A stretch of 14,708 nt of DNA from an uncultured Chloroflexota bacterium (GTDB taxonomy: Bacteria; Chloroflexota; Limnocylindria; Limnocylindrales; CSP1-4): the NCBI GenBank assembly GCA_903924005.1, contig CAIXZV010000621.1, forward strand, positions 1 to 14,708, read 5' to 3'. Positions 7,618 to 14,606 of the stretch are shown piece after piece; position 1 is the stretch's first letter, and every line of letters starts with the position of its first letter. The notes beneath the pieces are model-generated. The model had not been told where the DNA came from and ran no database searches. It was given only the letters and a program-made list of their open reading frames with translations. The translations under genes and the position numbers were made by a program.

Positions 7618-7652
7618 CGCGGGCGCCGCAGGCTCAGGCCTCGGCGCCCGCG
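7618..7652 (+). other. Intercistronic hairpin between binding-protein and permease genes
   Basis: An 11-bp perfect stem (CGCGGGCGCCG at 7618-7628 with 7642-7652) is extended by an inner 4-bp stem (7630-7633 with 7638-7641) after one bulged base, leaving a TCAG loop. No run of T follows, so it is not a typical intrinsic terminator. Such structures after a binding-protein gene are known (malE-malF in enterobacteria) to stabilise the upstream mRNA or cut read-through, giving more binding protein than permease. That role here is inference. Confidence 0.7.
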
Positions 7653-7690
7653 ATCCACCCCCTCCCCTCCCGATTGCGAAGGGTGACCGG

Positions 7691-8611
7691 ATGAGAAGTC
7701 CGCTGGCACGAGCGCGCAGCGTTCCGCACCGAACCTGGGTCCGATACAGGTTTGTGGCTCTGTTCCTGACGCCGATCATGGCGCTCTATATCTATCTGCG
7801 CATCCTGCCAACGGGTCAGGCATTCCTGATGAGCTTCTACAAGTGGGAGCTGATCAAGCCTGCAGAGAAATTCCTTGGGCTCGACAACTACGCAAACCTG
7901 CTGAAGGACGACAACTTCCGCCAGGCCTTCCTCAACACGACGATCTTCGCCATCGTCACGACGATCATCTCCGTCTTCCTGGCCCTGATGCTGGCCGCGG
8001 TGCTCTCGCGGTACGTGCGCGGCCGCCTTGGCGGTCTTCTGGAACTCCTCTATTTCGCCCCCGTGCTGGTCCCGATGGTTCCGGTGACGCTCGGCTGGCG
8101 CGAGATCTTCAACTACAACCACGGTGTGCTAAACGCGGCGCTGGGTGTCTTCGGGATTGCCAAGCAGCCGTGGCTGAGCGACCCCACGATGGCCCTTGCG
8201 GCGGTGGTGATCCTGTCGGTCTGGAAGCAGGTTGGCTACAACATGATCATCCTGCTTGTTGGCATGCGGGCCATCCCGATCATCTACCACGAGGCCGCAG
8301 CCGTGGACGGCGCCAGCGCCTGGCAGCAGTTCCGCAAGATCACCATGCCGCTGCTCGCCCCGGTGACGCTCTTCGTGGTGGTCATCACCACCATCTCCGC
8401 GTACAACGTCTTCACACAGGTGTACGTCCTCGCGTCGGACGTGCAGGGTGCCCCAGGCAAGCTTGTCAGGGTGCTCGTCTACGACATCTTCGAGAACGGG
8501 TTCCGGTTCTTCAAGATGGGCTACGCGGCATCTGAGGCGGTCTACCTGTTCCTGATCATCATGGCGCTCACGATCATCCAGTTCCGCTTCCTGCGGGGGT
8601 CTCAGTCATGA
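7691..8611 (+). CDS. Carbohydrate ABC transporter permease, MalF-like
   Basis: The product is 306 residues. ATG 7691 follows GAAGGG (7678-7683). Six membrane segments can be read: about 21-41, 82-106, 115-135, 166-192, 222-242 and 280-298. The cytoplasmic EAA loop that docks the ATPase is at 201-220 (EAAAVDGASAWQQFRKITMP), a good match to the family's EAA---G---------I-LP pattern. It pairs with the next gene to form the transmembrane channel. The length matches short MalF/UgpA/LacF-type permeases, which lack the large periplasmic insert of E. coli MalF. No ATP-binding subunit is encoded nearby, so it probably uses an ATPase shared with other importers. Confidence 0.95.
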   Translation: MRSPLARARSVPHRTWVRYRFVALFLTPIMALYIYLRILPTGQAFLMSFYKWELIKPAEKFLGLDNYANLLKDDNFRQAFLNTTIFAIVTTIISVFLALMLAAVLSRYVRGRLGGLLELLYFAPVLVPMVPVTLGWREIFNYNHGVLNAALGVFGIAKQPWLSDPTMALAAVVILSVWKQVGYNMIILLVGMRAIPIIYHEAAAVDGASAWQQFRKITMPLLAPVTLFVVVITTISAYNVFTQVYVLASDVQGAPGKLVRVLVYDIFENGFRFFKMGYAASEAVYLFLIIMALTIIQFRFLRGSQS

Positions 8612-9462
8612 CGAAGGCGCGCCGCAACCGCCGGCCCCTGAAAGATCGGATTCTCTACGGGATTGTCGTCCTGCTGCTGCTTGCAGGCGGTCTGATCATG
8701 GTCTTCCCGATCTTCTGGCTATTCAGCACCTCGCTGCGACTTGCGCCCGAACTCAACGTGGTCCCGCCGCACCTGTTGCCCGACCACTGGACGCTGGCCA
8801 ACTTTGAGAAGGCCTTCACGAAGGCGCCCCTGCTGGGCTACATGTGGAACAGCATCGCGTTTGCCACGGTCTCCACCGTGTTCATCCTGCTGACGTCCAC
8901 GATCGCTGGCTACATCTTCGCCAAGTTCAAGTTCCCGGGGAACAACGCGCTCTTCATGCTCGTGCTTGCGACGGCCATCGTGCCGTTCGAGATCTACATG
9001 GTTCCGCTGTTCCTCCAGATGAAGACCCTTGGTCTGATCGACAAGCCGCTGGGTCTGTTCCTGCCGTTCCTCGTGATGAGCTACGGCATCTTCTTCATGC
9101 GCCAGAACACGCAGACAAGCGTGCCCGACGAGCTGCTTGATGCCGCCCGGATCGACGGCATGGGCGAGGCGCGGATCATGCTCCTCATGGTCCCGCGGCT
9201 CCTTGCACCCGCTATGTCTGCCCTGGCGATCCTCGCGTTCATCCAAGCGTGGACGGCCTTTATCTGGCCGCTCCTGATCCTCAACAACCCAAAGAGCTTC
9301 CCGATGGAGTTGGGCCTCTCGCAGTTTGCCAACAGCTTCTCGGTGGACTTCGGCCTCGTCAGCGCAGCTGCGGTTGTCGCGATGGCGCCCACGCTGATTG
9401 CGTTCCTCTTTCTCCGCCGGCGCATCGTTGACGGGATCACGCTCACGGGTCTCAAGGGTTAG
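8608..9462 (+). CDS. Carbohydrate ABC transporter permease, MalG-like
   Basis: The product is 284 residues. Its ATG at 8608 overlaps the TGA of the first permease gene (ATGA), so the two are translated together. Membrane segments are at about 16-40, 78-106, 114-135, 149-165, 200-222 and 248-270. The EAA loop is at about 176-197 (LLDAARIDGMGEARIMLLMVP). This is the second half of the heterodimeric sugar channel, and the MalG/UgpE-type length is normal. It is followed after 45 bases by the NagA-like deacetylase gene, which ties the transport system to N-acetylated amino-sugar metabolism. Confidence 0.95.
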   Translation: MTKARRNRRPLKDRILYGIVVLLLLAGGLIMVFPIFWLFSTSLRLAPELNVVPPHLLPDHWTLANFEKAFTKAPLLGYMWNSIAFATVSTVFILLTSTIAGYIFAKFKFPGNNALFMLVLATAIVPFEIYMVPLFLQMKTLGLIDKPLGLFLPFLVMSYGIFFMRQNTQTSVPDELLDAARIDGMGEARIMLLMVPRLLAPAMSALAILAFIQAWTAFIWPLLILNNPKSFPMELGLSQFANSFSVDFGLVSAAAVVAMAPTLIAFLFLRRRIVDGITLTGLKG

Positions 9463-9507
9463 ACCCCGCTTCAGAAACGCCCCATCGCGGTCCCGGAAAG
9501 GCACACC

Positions 9508-10689
9508 ATGAACGCCCGTCCGTATCCCCATCTGGCCCTCGAGGGGTGCTCGGCCGAGGACGGCCTGCCCATCCGCGTCATCGTGGACGGCGGGCAGATC
9601 GCAGCGATTGAGCGCGACGGGGTCATCGACACCGGGTCCTGGATATCTGTTGGCTGGAGCGATATCCAGGTCAACGGGTATGCGGGCTTCGACCCCAATG
9701 CCGAAGGCGCCGTGGGGGCCACGGTGGCCGACATGGCGCGGGCGCTCTGGCCCGAGGGGGTGACCGGCTCCTGCGTGACCATCTGCACCGAGTCCGAATC
9801 GAGGATGCTTGAGGGCATCCGCGCTGCGGCTGATGCCTGCGAGACCGATCCCGATGCCGACGCGTCCATCATCGGGATCCACGTGGAGGGCCCGCACATC
9901 TCGGCCGAGGACGGCCCGCGTGGGGCGCATCCGCTGCGCCACATTCGCCCGCCCGACGTCGCTGAATACCGCAGGTGGCAGGCCGCCGCCGGGGGGCGGA
10001 TCAAGATCATCACCGTCTCGCCCGAGTACCCGGGTGCTGTGGAGTACATCCGCGCCATCGTGGCCGACGGGGTTGTCGCCTCTGTTGGGCACACCAGTGC
10101 CACGGGAGACCAGATCCTCGCAGCGGTGGACGCGGGCGCCCGCTGGTCCACGCACCTTGGCAACGGGGCGCACGGCATGATCCGGCGCCACCCGAACTAC
10201 ATCTGGGACCAACTGGCCGAGGATCGCCTGACCGCGGGGTTCATCTTTGACAAACACCATCTGCCGCCCGCGGTGATGAAGACCGTGGTCCGCGCCAAGG
10301 GCGTGGAGCGGACCGTCCTGGTGAGCGATGCAGTGGCGCTTGCCGGCATGCCGCCGGGCGAGTACCGGATGTTTGACGGCACCGAGGTGGTGCTGGATGC
10401 GAATGGGCGCCTCGCGCTCAAGGGCACGCCGTTCCTTGCTGGCGCCGCCATCCCGCTCCCGGTCTGCATCGCAAACGCCGTCCGCCACGCCGGGCTCACC
10501 ATCGCCGATGCCGTCCGCACCGTGACCGCCAACCCGTCGCGGCTTCTGGGCCTGCCCACTGCGGATGGCCGCGAAACCATGCGTGCGGGTGTACGCGCCA
10601 ATCTTGTGCAGTTCCGCCGTCCCGAGGCGACGGGCAACATCGAGGTGGTGCGGACCGTGCTGGGCGGGCGGATCGTCTTCGAGGGCTAA
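9508..10689 (+). CDS. Divergent NagA-like N-acetylglucosamine-6-phosphate deacetylase (amidohydrolase)
   Basis: The product is 393 residues, the usual NagA length. ATG 9508 follows GGAAAGG (9495-9501). NagA removes the acetyl group from GlcNAc-6-phosphate in the cytosol. Expected landmarks are SDIQVNGYAG (51-60), the metal ligand Glu127 in HVEGPHIS, His195 in VGHTSAT, His216 in STHLGNG, His250/His251 in FDKHHLPP where NagA has DGIHVHP, and the catalytic Asp274 in LVSDAVALAG. The C-terminal AVRTVTANPSRLLGL is typical of the family. It departs from classical NagA at the THLFNAM motif, which reads THLGNGAHGM here, and in the DGxH segment. It may therefore act on a different N-acyl amino sugar. 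It ends the transporter operon just before a terminator. Confidence 0.85.
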   Translation: MNARPYPHLALEGCSAEDGLPIRVIVDGGQIAAIERDGVIDTGSWISVGWSDIQVNGYAGFDPNAEGAVGATVADMARALWPEGVTGSCVTICTESESRMLEGIRAAADACETDPDADASIIGIHVEGPHISAEDGPRGAHPLRHIRPPDVAEYRRWQAAAGGRIKIITVSPEYPGAVEYIRAIVADGVVASVGHTSATGDQILAAVDAGARWSTHLGNGAHGMIRRHPNYIWDQLAEDRLTAGFIFDKHHLPPAVMKTVVRAKGVERTVLVSDAVALAGMPPGEYRMFDGTEVVLDANGRLALKGTPFLAGAAIPLPVCIANAVRHAGLTIADAVRTVTANPSRLLGLPTADGRETMRAGVRANLVQFRRPEATGNIEVVRTVLGGRIVFEG

Positions 10690-10704
10690 CAAGCCCTTTC
10701 TCAT

Positions 10705-10745
10705 CGGGGTCGGCCGATCCCCCCCGGCCGGCCCCGACCCTTTTT
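10705..10745 (+). terminator. Intrinsic terminator after the nagA-like gene
   Basis: A 12-bp stem (10705-10716 with 10725-10736, one G-U pair) encloses an 8-base loop and is followed by ACCC and TTTTT (10741-10745). It terminates + strand transcription from the transporter operon. The last T residues overlap the TAA stop of the convergent kinase gene. The reverse strand lacks a T-run after the stem, so bidirectional action is doubtful. Confidence 0.82.
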
Positions 10746-11826
10746 AGCGCTGGATGCGCGCTGAACCACCCGCAGCAAAGGCGCGCACCTGGTCAAGCGT
10801 GGCCATCGAGGTGTCGCCCGGGAACGTGGTGAGGAGCGCGCCGTGGGCCCAGCCCAGGTTCACGGCCTCCTGCGGCGTGGCGCCCGTGAGCAGGCCATAG
10901 ATAAAGCCCGACGCGAAGCCGTCACCGCCGCCGACGCGGTCATACACGTCCAGATCGCACTCTGGGGCGCTGACCGTTGCGCCGTTCACCCAGGCAACAG
11001 CGCTCCAGCGGTGGCGCGATGCCGAGTGGACCTCGCGCAGCGTGGTTGCCACGATCCGGATCCGCGGATAGCGGGCCGTGACCTTGTCCATCATCCCCAG
11101 AAACGCCGCCGGATCCAGAGCGGTTGACGCGCGAACCTCGGGGCCCGGGATGCCAAGACCCGCCTGCAGGTCCTCCTCATTGCCGACAAGCACGTCCACG
11201 TGCTCCACGATGCCGCGCAGCACCTCCACGGCTCGCTCGCCGCCACCAAACGCGTTCCACAGCTTGGCGCGGTAGTTGAGGTCAAACGACACGATGGCGC
11301 CAGCCGCCCTCGCCGCCTGCATGGCCTCCACGATGAGCTGGGGCGTTGTGGGGGAGAGCGCCGCAAAGATGCCGCCCGTATGGAACCAGCGGACGCCATC
11401 GGCAAAGATTGACGCCCAGTCAAAGTCCCCGGGCGCCAGCCGCGCGGCCGCCTCGTTGGAGCGGTTGTAGAAGACCACCGGTGCGCGCGACCCGAGACCG
11501 CGGTCGCTGTAGACCGTGGCGATGTTGGGCCCGGTCACGCCGTCGTGGGTGAACTGGCGGTAGAACGGCCGGACGCCCATGCCCCGGACGCGCTCCGCGA
11601 CCAGATCGCCGATGGGGTAGTTGACGATGGCCGTGGCGATGCCCGTGCGCAGCCCAAACGCGTCCGCGAGGTTGGCCGCCACGTTGAACTCGCCGCCCGA
11701 GACGTGGACCGCGTAGGCGTTTGCCTTGCGGAATGGGATGACCCCAGGGTCCAGCCGTGTGACCACCGCCCCAAGCGCAAGGAGGTCCAGCGCACCCGTG
11801 GGTTTGATCTCAAGAGGCCTGTCCAT
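10744..11826 (-). CDS. PfkB-family sugar kinase, 2-keto-3-deoxygluconate kinase-like
   Basis: The product is 360 residues, read on the - strand. The start ATG (11826-11824) follows GAGGGCGAG. PfkB/ribokinase landmarks are SGGEFNVAANLA (43-54, sugar-binding glycines) and VGGGDGFASGFIYGLL (298-313), with catalytic base Asp302 in the GxGD anion hole. FDLNYRAKLW (181-190) recalls the DxNxRxxLW motif of 2-keto-3-deoxygluconate (KDG) kinases, and the NEEDL segment (217-221) is usual for these kinases. The family phosphorylates sugars or keto-sugar acids with ATP. Whether this one makes KDG-6-phosphate or supplies the phosphorylated amino sugar needed by NagA- and NagB-like enzymes cannot be told. 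Its upstream region carries GntR-type operator copies shared with the regulator's own promoter. It converges on the nagA-like gene. Confidence 0.9.
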   Translation of the reverse strand: MDRPLEIKPTGALDLLALGAVVTRLDPGVIPFRKANAYAVHVSGGEFNVAANLADAFGLRTGIATAIVNYPIGDLVAERVRGMGVRPFYRQFTHDGVTGPNIATVYSDRGLGSRAPVVFYNRSNEAAARLAPGDFDWASIFADGVRWFHTGGIFAALSPTTPQLIVEAMQAARAAGAIVSFDLNYRAKLWNAFGGGERAVEVLRGIVEHVDVLVGNEEDLQAGLGIPGPEVRASTALDPAAFLGMMDKVTARYPRIRIVATTLREVHSASRHRWSAVAWVNGATVSAPECDLDVYDRVGGGDGFASGFIYGLLTGATPQEAVNLGWAHGALLTTFPGDTSMATLDQVRAFAAGGSARIQR

Positions 11827-11890
11827 CGCTCGCCCTCAATGCGTTCGCGGGTCGCGCGCAAGTCCCGTGTCGCGCCCGGCGAGGGGGTCT

Positions 11891-11933
11891 ATGATCGCAC
11901 GACAGCGCCAGATTGTCCGAATGCCAGACAATT
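11891..11933 (-). promoter_or_regulatory. Divergent regulatory region with two degenerate GntR operator copies and candidate kinase promoter
   Basis: Two overlapping copies of the ATTGTC-N-GACAAT pattern seen before the GntR gene are present: ATTGTC-C-GAATG (11912-11922) keeps the left arm, and AATGCC-A-GACAAT (11920-11932) keeps the right arm. Their centres are 8 bases apart. On the - strand, CGGACA (11919-11914) and GATCAT (11896-11891) are separated by exactly 17 bases and could be the -35 and -10 of the kinase gene, so a bound regulator would cover the -35. I could not identify a convincing + strand promoter for the propeller gene in 11934-11981. Confidence 0.6.
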
Positions 11934-11981
11934 CGTGGAGTTCGATTCTCAGCTTGCAAGGCGGGGCTCAGGAGGCAACCT

Positions 11982-13556
11982 ATGGCGACGGACGACGGAC
12001 GTGTTGGCACGTGGGGGCGCATCGCGCGAGGCGGCATGTCGGTGGCCGCGCCCGCCGGCCTCGGTGCCGGAGACATGTCGGTTGCCGCGTGGGTGACGCC
12101 CGAAGACCGCCCTTCCACGGTCATCGGCGATGTTGCCGCCTGGTATGACGGCACCACCCGTCGCGGCTGGATCCTCGGGTTTGAGCACGGGTCGCCCTGC
12201 GGCTCACACGGCAACGACCGGACCCCGTGGTTTGGGCTGGATGCGGGTTTGGCGCCCGTCGTCGCCGCCCACGGCAAGCCCGGCGGTACCTCAACCGTCA
12301 TGGTCTGCTCGCTCGCCACATTTGACGGCTCGGTCTACGCCGCCACCTGGGAGCTCGGCGCGTCTGCGCTGGGGCACGTCTACCGGCTTGACGGCGCGGA
12401 ATGGATCTCCTGTGGCGTCCCCTGGCCCTGCAACGCGGTCACGCGCCTCGCGGTGCACAACGGGTCGTTGTACGCGGGCGTGTCGCGGCTCAAGGGCGGC
12501 GGGTCGGGTCTTGACGATTCGGCCAACCAGGAGCCCGGTGGCCACATCCTGCGCTACGAGGGCGGCGAGACGTGGACGGACCTCGGCGCGCTGCCGGGCG
12601 CTGACTCCGTCACGGCGCTTGTGCCGTTCCGAGGCGAGCTGTATGCCGTCCCGATGTACTCGCAGGGCCTCTTCCGTTTTGACGGACCGGGCCGCTGGGC
12701 TCCCTGCGGCACACCGGGGCGCCGCCTCCTTGCGCTCGGCGCCTACGACGGGGCGTTCTACGGCGCGGGCAACGACCATGCCGATGTCGAGAGCGCCATC
12801 GCGCTGACCAAGGCGGGTGTCGTGGTGCCTGCGCGTGAGACCGTTGGCGGCGGCGGCGTCTTCCGCTGGGAGGGCGGCGACGCCTGGACATCACGCGGTC
12901 TCCAGCCCGACACCACGCAGCTGTACTCCATCGAGACGTACGGTGGCGAGATGTACATCGGCACCTGGCCCACGGGCCTCGTCTTCCGCGCACAGGGTGT
13001 GACTGGGGACGGCGACGCCCGCTGGATCTCCACGGGCAGGCTTGGCGACGACACCGAGGTGATGAACCTGCAGGCGTACAACGGCAAGCTGTACGCGGGG
13101 TCGCTGCCGGGCGCAAAGGTCTATCGCTACGACGGCGATGAGGCCTGGGCCACGGTTGCCACGCTCGACACAACGCCTGACGTTCTCTACCGGCGCGCTG
13201 CCTCCATGGTCCTCCACGAGGGCGAACTCTGGGTGGGCACGCTGCCCTCAGCCACGGTCCACTCCATCCGCGCGGGCGCCGTTGCCTCGCTTGCGGGATC
13301 GCTCGCGGCCGGGCGCCACCACCTCGTCGGCACCAGACACGCTGGCACCGTCACGTTGTATGTGGACGGCCGAGCGGTCGCCGTGGCTCCGGATGGGTCT
13401 GACCCGGCCGGCGCCATCGCGCCGTCTGCGGACGTGCCCTTGGTGTTGGGCGGTGGGCCGCGAGCTCCCTTTGAGGGCGAGATTGCGGATGTGGGCCTGT
13501 GGAACAGGGCCCTTTCGCCCGACGAGGTGGCGGGTCTGGCAGCCGCGGGAGCCTAG
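11982..13556 (+). CDS. LamG-like protein with inserted seven-repeat beta-propeller, function unknown
   Basis: The product is 524 residues. ATG 11982 has GGAGG (11971-11975) six bases upstream; an in-frame start at 11913 would swallow the operator. Residues about 30-70 (DMSVAAWVTPED...GWILGFEHG) look like the first strands of a LamG/concanavalin-type sandwich. Residues about 440-516 (LAAGRHHLVGTRH...VTLYVDGRAVAV...GEIADVGLWNRALSPDEVAGL) look like its last strands. Between them, seven repeats of the form hydrophobic-x-x-(x)-G-x-hydrophobic-Tyr begin near 111, 156, 213, 252, 317, 363 and 410, most closing with a W(T/A/I) strand, as in a seven-bladed Kelch-like propeller. There is no signal peptide or membrane segment, which is unusual for LamG proteins. 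Both domains often bind glycans, so a carbohydrate-related role is plausible. It diverges from the kinase gene across shared operators. No enzymatic motif was recognised. Confidence 0.82.
   Translation: MATDDGRVGTWGRIARGGMSVAAPAGLGAGDMSVAAWVTPEDRPSTVIGDVAAWYDGTTRRGWILGFEHGSPCGSHGNDRTPWFGLDAGLAPVVAAHGKPGGTSTVMVCSLATFDGSVYAATWELGASALGHVYRLDGAEWISCGVPWPCNAVTRLAVHNGSLYAGVSRLKGGGSGLDDSANQEPGGHILRYEGGETWTDLGALPGADSVTALVPFRGELYAVPMYSQGLFRFDGPGRWAPCGTPGRRLLALGAYDGAFYGAGNDHADVESAIALTKAGVVVPARETVGGGGVFRWEGGDAWTSRGLQPDTTQLYSIETYGGEMYIGTWPTGLVFRAQGVTGDGDARWISTGRLGDDTEVMNLQAYNGKLYAGSLPGAKVYRYDGDEAWATVATLDTTPDVLYRRAASMVLHEGELWVGTLPSATVHSIRAGAVASLAGSLAAGRHHLVGTRHAGTVTLYVDGRAVAVAPDGSDPAGAIAPSADVPLVLGGGPRAPFEGEIADVGLWNRALSPDEVAGLAAAGA
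12309..13271 (+). repeat. Seven degenerate protein repeats (propeller blades) within the LamG-like gene
   Basis: The coding segment for about residues 110-430 holds seven units of roughly 35-65 residues. Examples of the repeat core are TFDGSVYA, VHNGSLYAG, PFRGELYAV, AYDGAFYGAG, TYGGEMYIG, AYNGKLYAG and LHEGELWVG. Between cores most units end in a YR(Y/L)DG or FRWEGG turn followed by a WTxxG-type strand. Units two and four carry long Gly/Asp-rich insertions. The repeat is visible in protein, not as DNA identity, so it is an old structural repeat. Confidence 0.78.
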
Positions 13557-14488
13557 TTGGCCAGAAGCGGTTGGACCTCGCGCGCCAGGCGCTCGATCGT
13601 CTCGGTGTCGTACGGGTTTGGCATGGACACAATCACCGTGGTGACGCCAATCGCCAGGTAGGCGCGAGCGCGCTCGGCAATCATGTCGGGCGCCCCCAGC
13701 CAGGGGTCAGGCTCCACATCAAGCCGCGTCCGGTTTGCAGTGAGGGCTGCCTCCCACACGCGCCTCGCCTCAGCCGGGTCGTCGCGGATCACCATCTTGA
13801 CGGTGACAGAGCGCTCGATCTCTGCAGGATCACGGCGTTCGGCCGCGCAGTGCGCATCAAGGACGGCCATCTTGTGGCGGAGCGTCTCGACGCTGCCCAG
13901 ACCATTCCAGATGTCCGCATAGCGGGCGGTGGTCAGGAGCGTCTTCTGCTCGCCCGATCCGCCAACCAGGATTGGCAGCCTCGCGGCCAGCGGCAGCGGT
14001 CTGTGGCGCACGCCGGGCAAACGCACAGACGGCTCATCCACGTTGGCTGCGTCTCCGTCAAGCAGCGCCCGCATGCCCCGGACCGCCGCGTCCAGCCGCC
14101 GCAGACGATCGCCAGGTGAAACCCCAAAGTCGATGCCGTGGGCCGTGTGCTCCGGCTGGTGCCAGGCCCCCCCGATGCCAAGGACCGCCCGGCCGTTGCT
14201 GATGTGGTCCAGCGTGACGGCGGCCTTTGCCATCAGTCCTGGGTTGCGGAAGGTGTTGGCGGCCACCAACAGCCCAAGCTGCACATGCGACGTCAGGGGC
14301 GCCACCGCCGTGATCAGCGTCCAGCCCTCGTAGATGTCTTGGCCTTCGTCGCCAAACGTGGCTAACAAGTGATCCTGGGTGAAGAGGTAGTCAAACCCAA
14401 GAGCGTCGATGCGGACCGCCGCGTCACGGAATGCCGGCCAACTGGTGGCCTGGCTCCAAAGTGAGAAGCCGAGTTTTGCTGGCCGCAT
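13553..14488 (-). CDS. LLM-class flavin- or F420-dependent oxidoreductase (luciferase-like)
   Basis: Read on the - strand, the product is 311 residues from the ATG at 14488-14486, which is preceded by AGAAGGG six bases away. An in-frame ATG six codons upstream (14506) has a poorer ribosome-binding site. The TIM-barrel monooxygenase family is shown by the N-terminal LGFSLWSQ, ALGFDYLFTQDH (about 29-40), the central LDHISNGRAVLGIGGAWHQPEH region, LPILVGGSGEQKTL (a cofactor-phosphate-binding type segment) and RYADIWNGLG. Members use FMN or coenzyme F420 to oxidise small molecules; the cofactor and substrate are not decidable here. Its TAG stop shares the four-base CTAG with the stop of the convergent propeller gene. 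A functional tie to the sugar cluster is not evident. Confidence 0.9.
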   Translation of the reverse strand: MRPAKLGFSLWSQATSWPAFRDAAVRIDALGFDYLFTQDHLLATFGDEGQDIYEGWTLITAVAPLTSHVQLGLLVAANTFRNPGLMAKAAVTLDHISNGRAVLGIGGAWHQPEHTAHGIDFGVSPGDRLRRLDAAVRGMRALLDGDAANVDEPSVRLPGVRHRPLPLAARLPILVGGSGEQKTLLTTARYADIWNGLGSVETLRHKMAVLDAHCAAERRDPAEIERSVTVKMVIRDDPAEARRVWEAALTANRTRLDVEPDPWLGAPDMIAERARAYLAIGVTTVIVSMPNPYDTETIERLAREVQPLLAN

Positions 14489-14592
14489 CGTGTGCCCTTC
14501 TGTCATGCCTGTGCCCCGGTCCAGATCATCGCAGAGGCCGAGGCTCTGTCACAGCATCGTCGGGGCGAGTGCGCCCCGGCCACCTCCCCTGC

Positions 14593-14606
14593 TACGCTCC
14601 GCTGCC
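14593..14606 (+). promoter_or_regulatory. Candidate -10 element of a leaderless transcript
   Basis: TACGCT (14593-14598) matches the TAnnnT -10 form and ends 8 bases before the ATG at 14607. No purine-rich ribosome-binding site lies before that ATG, only pyrimidine-rich sequence. That combination is typical of leaderless mRNAs. A 7-bp hairpin (14561-14567 with 14572-14578, loop AGTG) lies where a -35 would be expected, and no good -35 is visible. The rest of the divergent spacer 14489-14592 shows nothing else I can name. Confidence 0.4.

Noticed and set aside
8719..10704. A 661-codon open frame on the - strand opposite the second permease and the nagA-like gene
   Set aside because: It is low in hydrophobic patterning, rich in Arg/Gly/His/Asp, matches no family, and lies entirely antisense to two well-recognised genes. 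Long antisense frames are expected in GC-rich coding DNA.
11913..11981. Earlier TTG start for the propeller protein
   Set aside because: It lies inside the operator repeats and adds residues without family character. ATG 11982 has a GGAGG ribosome-binding site.
14546..14554. CTGTCACAG small palindrome in the divergent spacer before the RmlA-like gene
   Set aside because: The arms are only four bases and it does not match the GntR operator pattern seen elsewhere; chance occurrence is likely.
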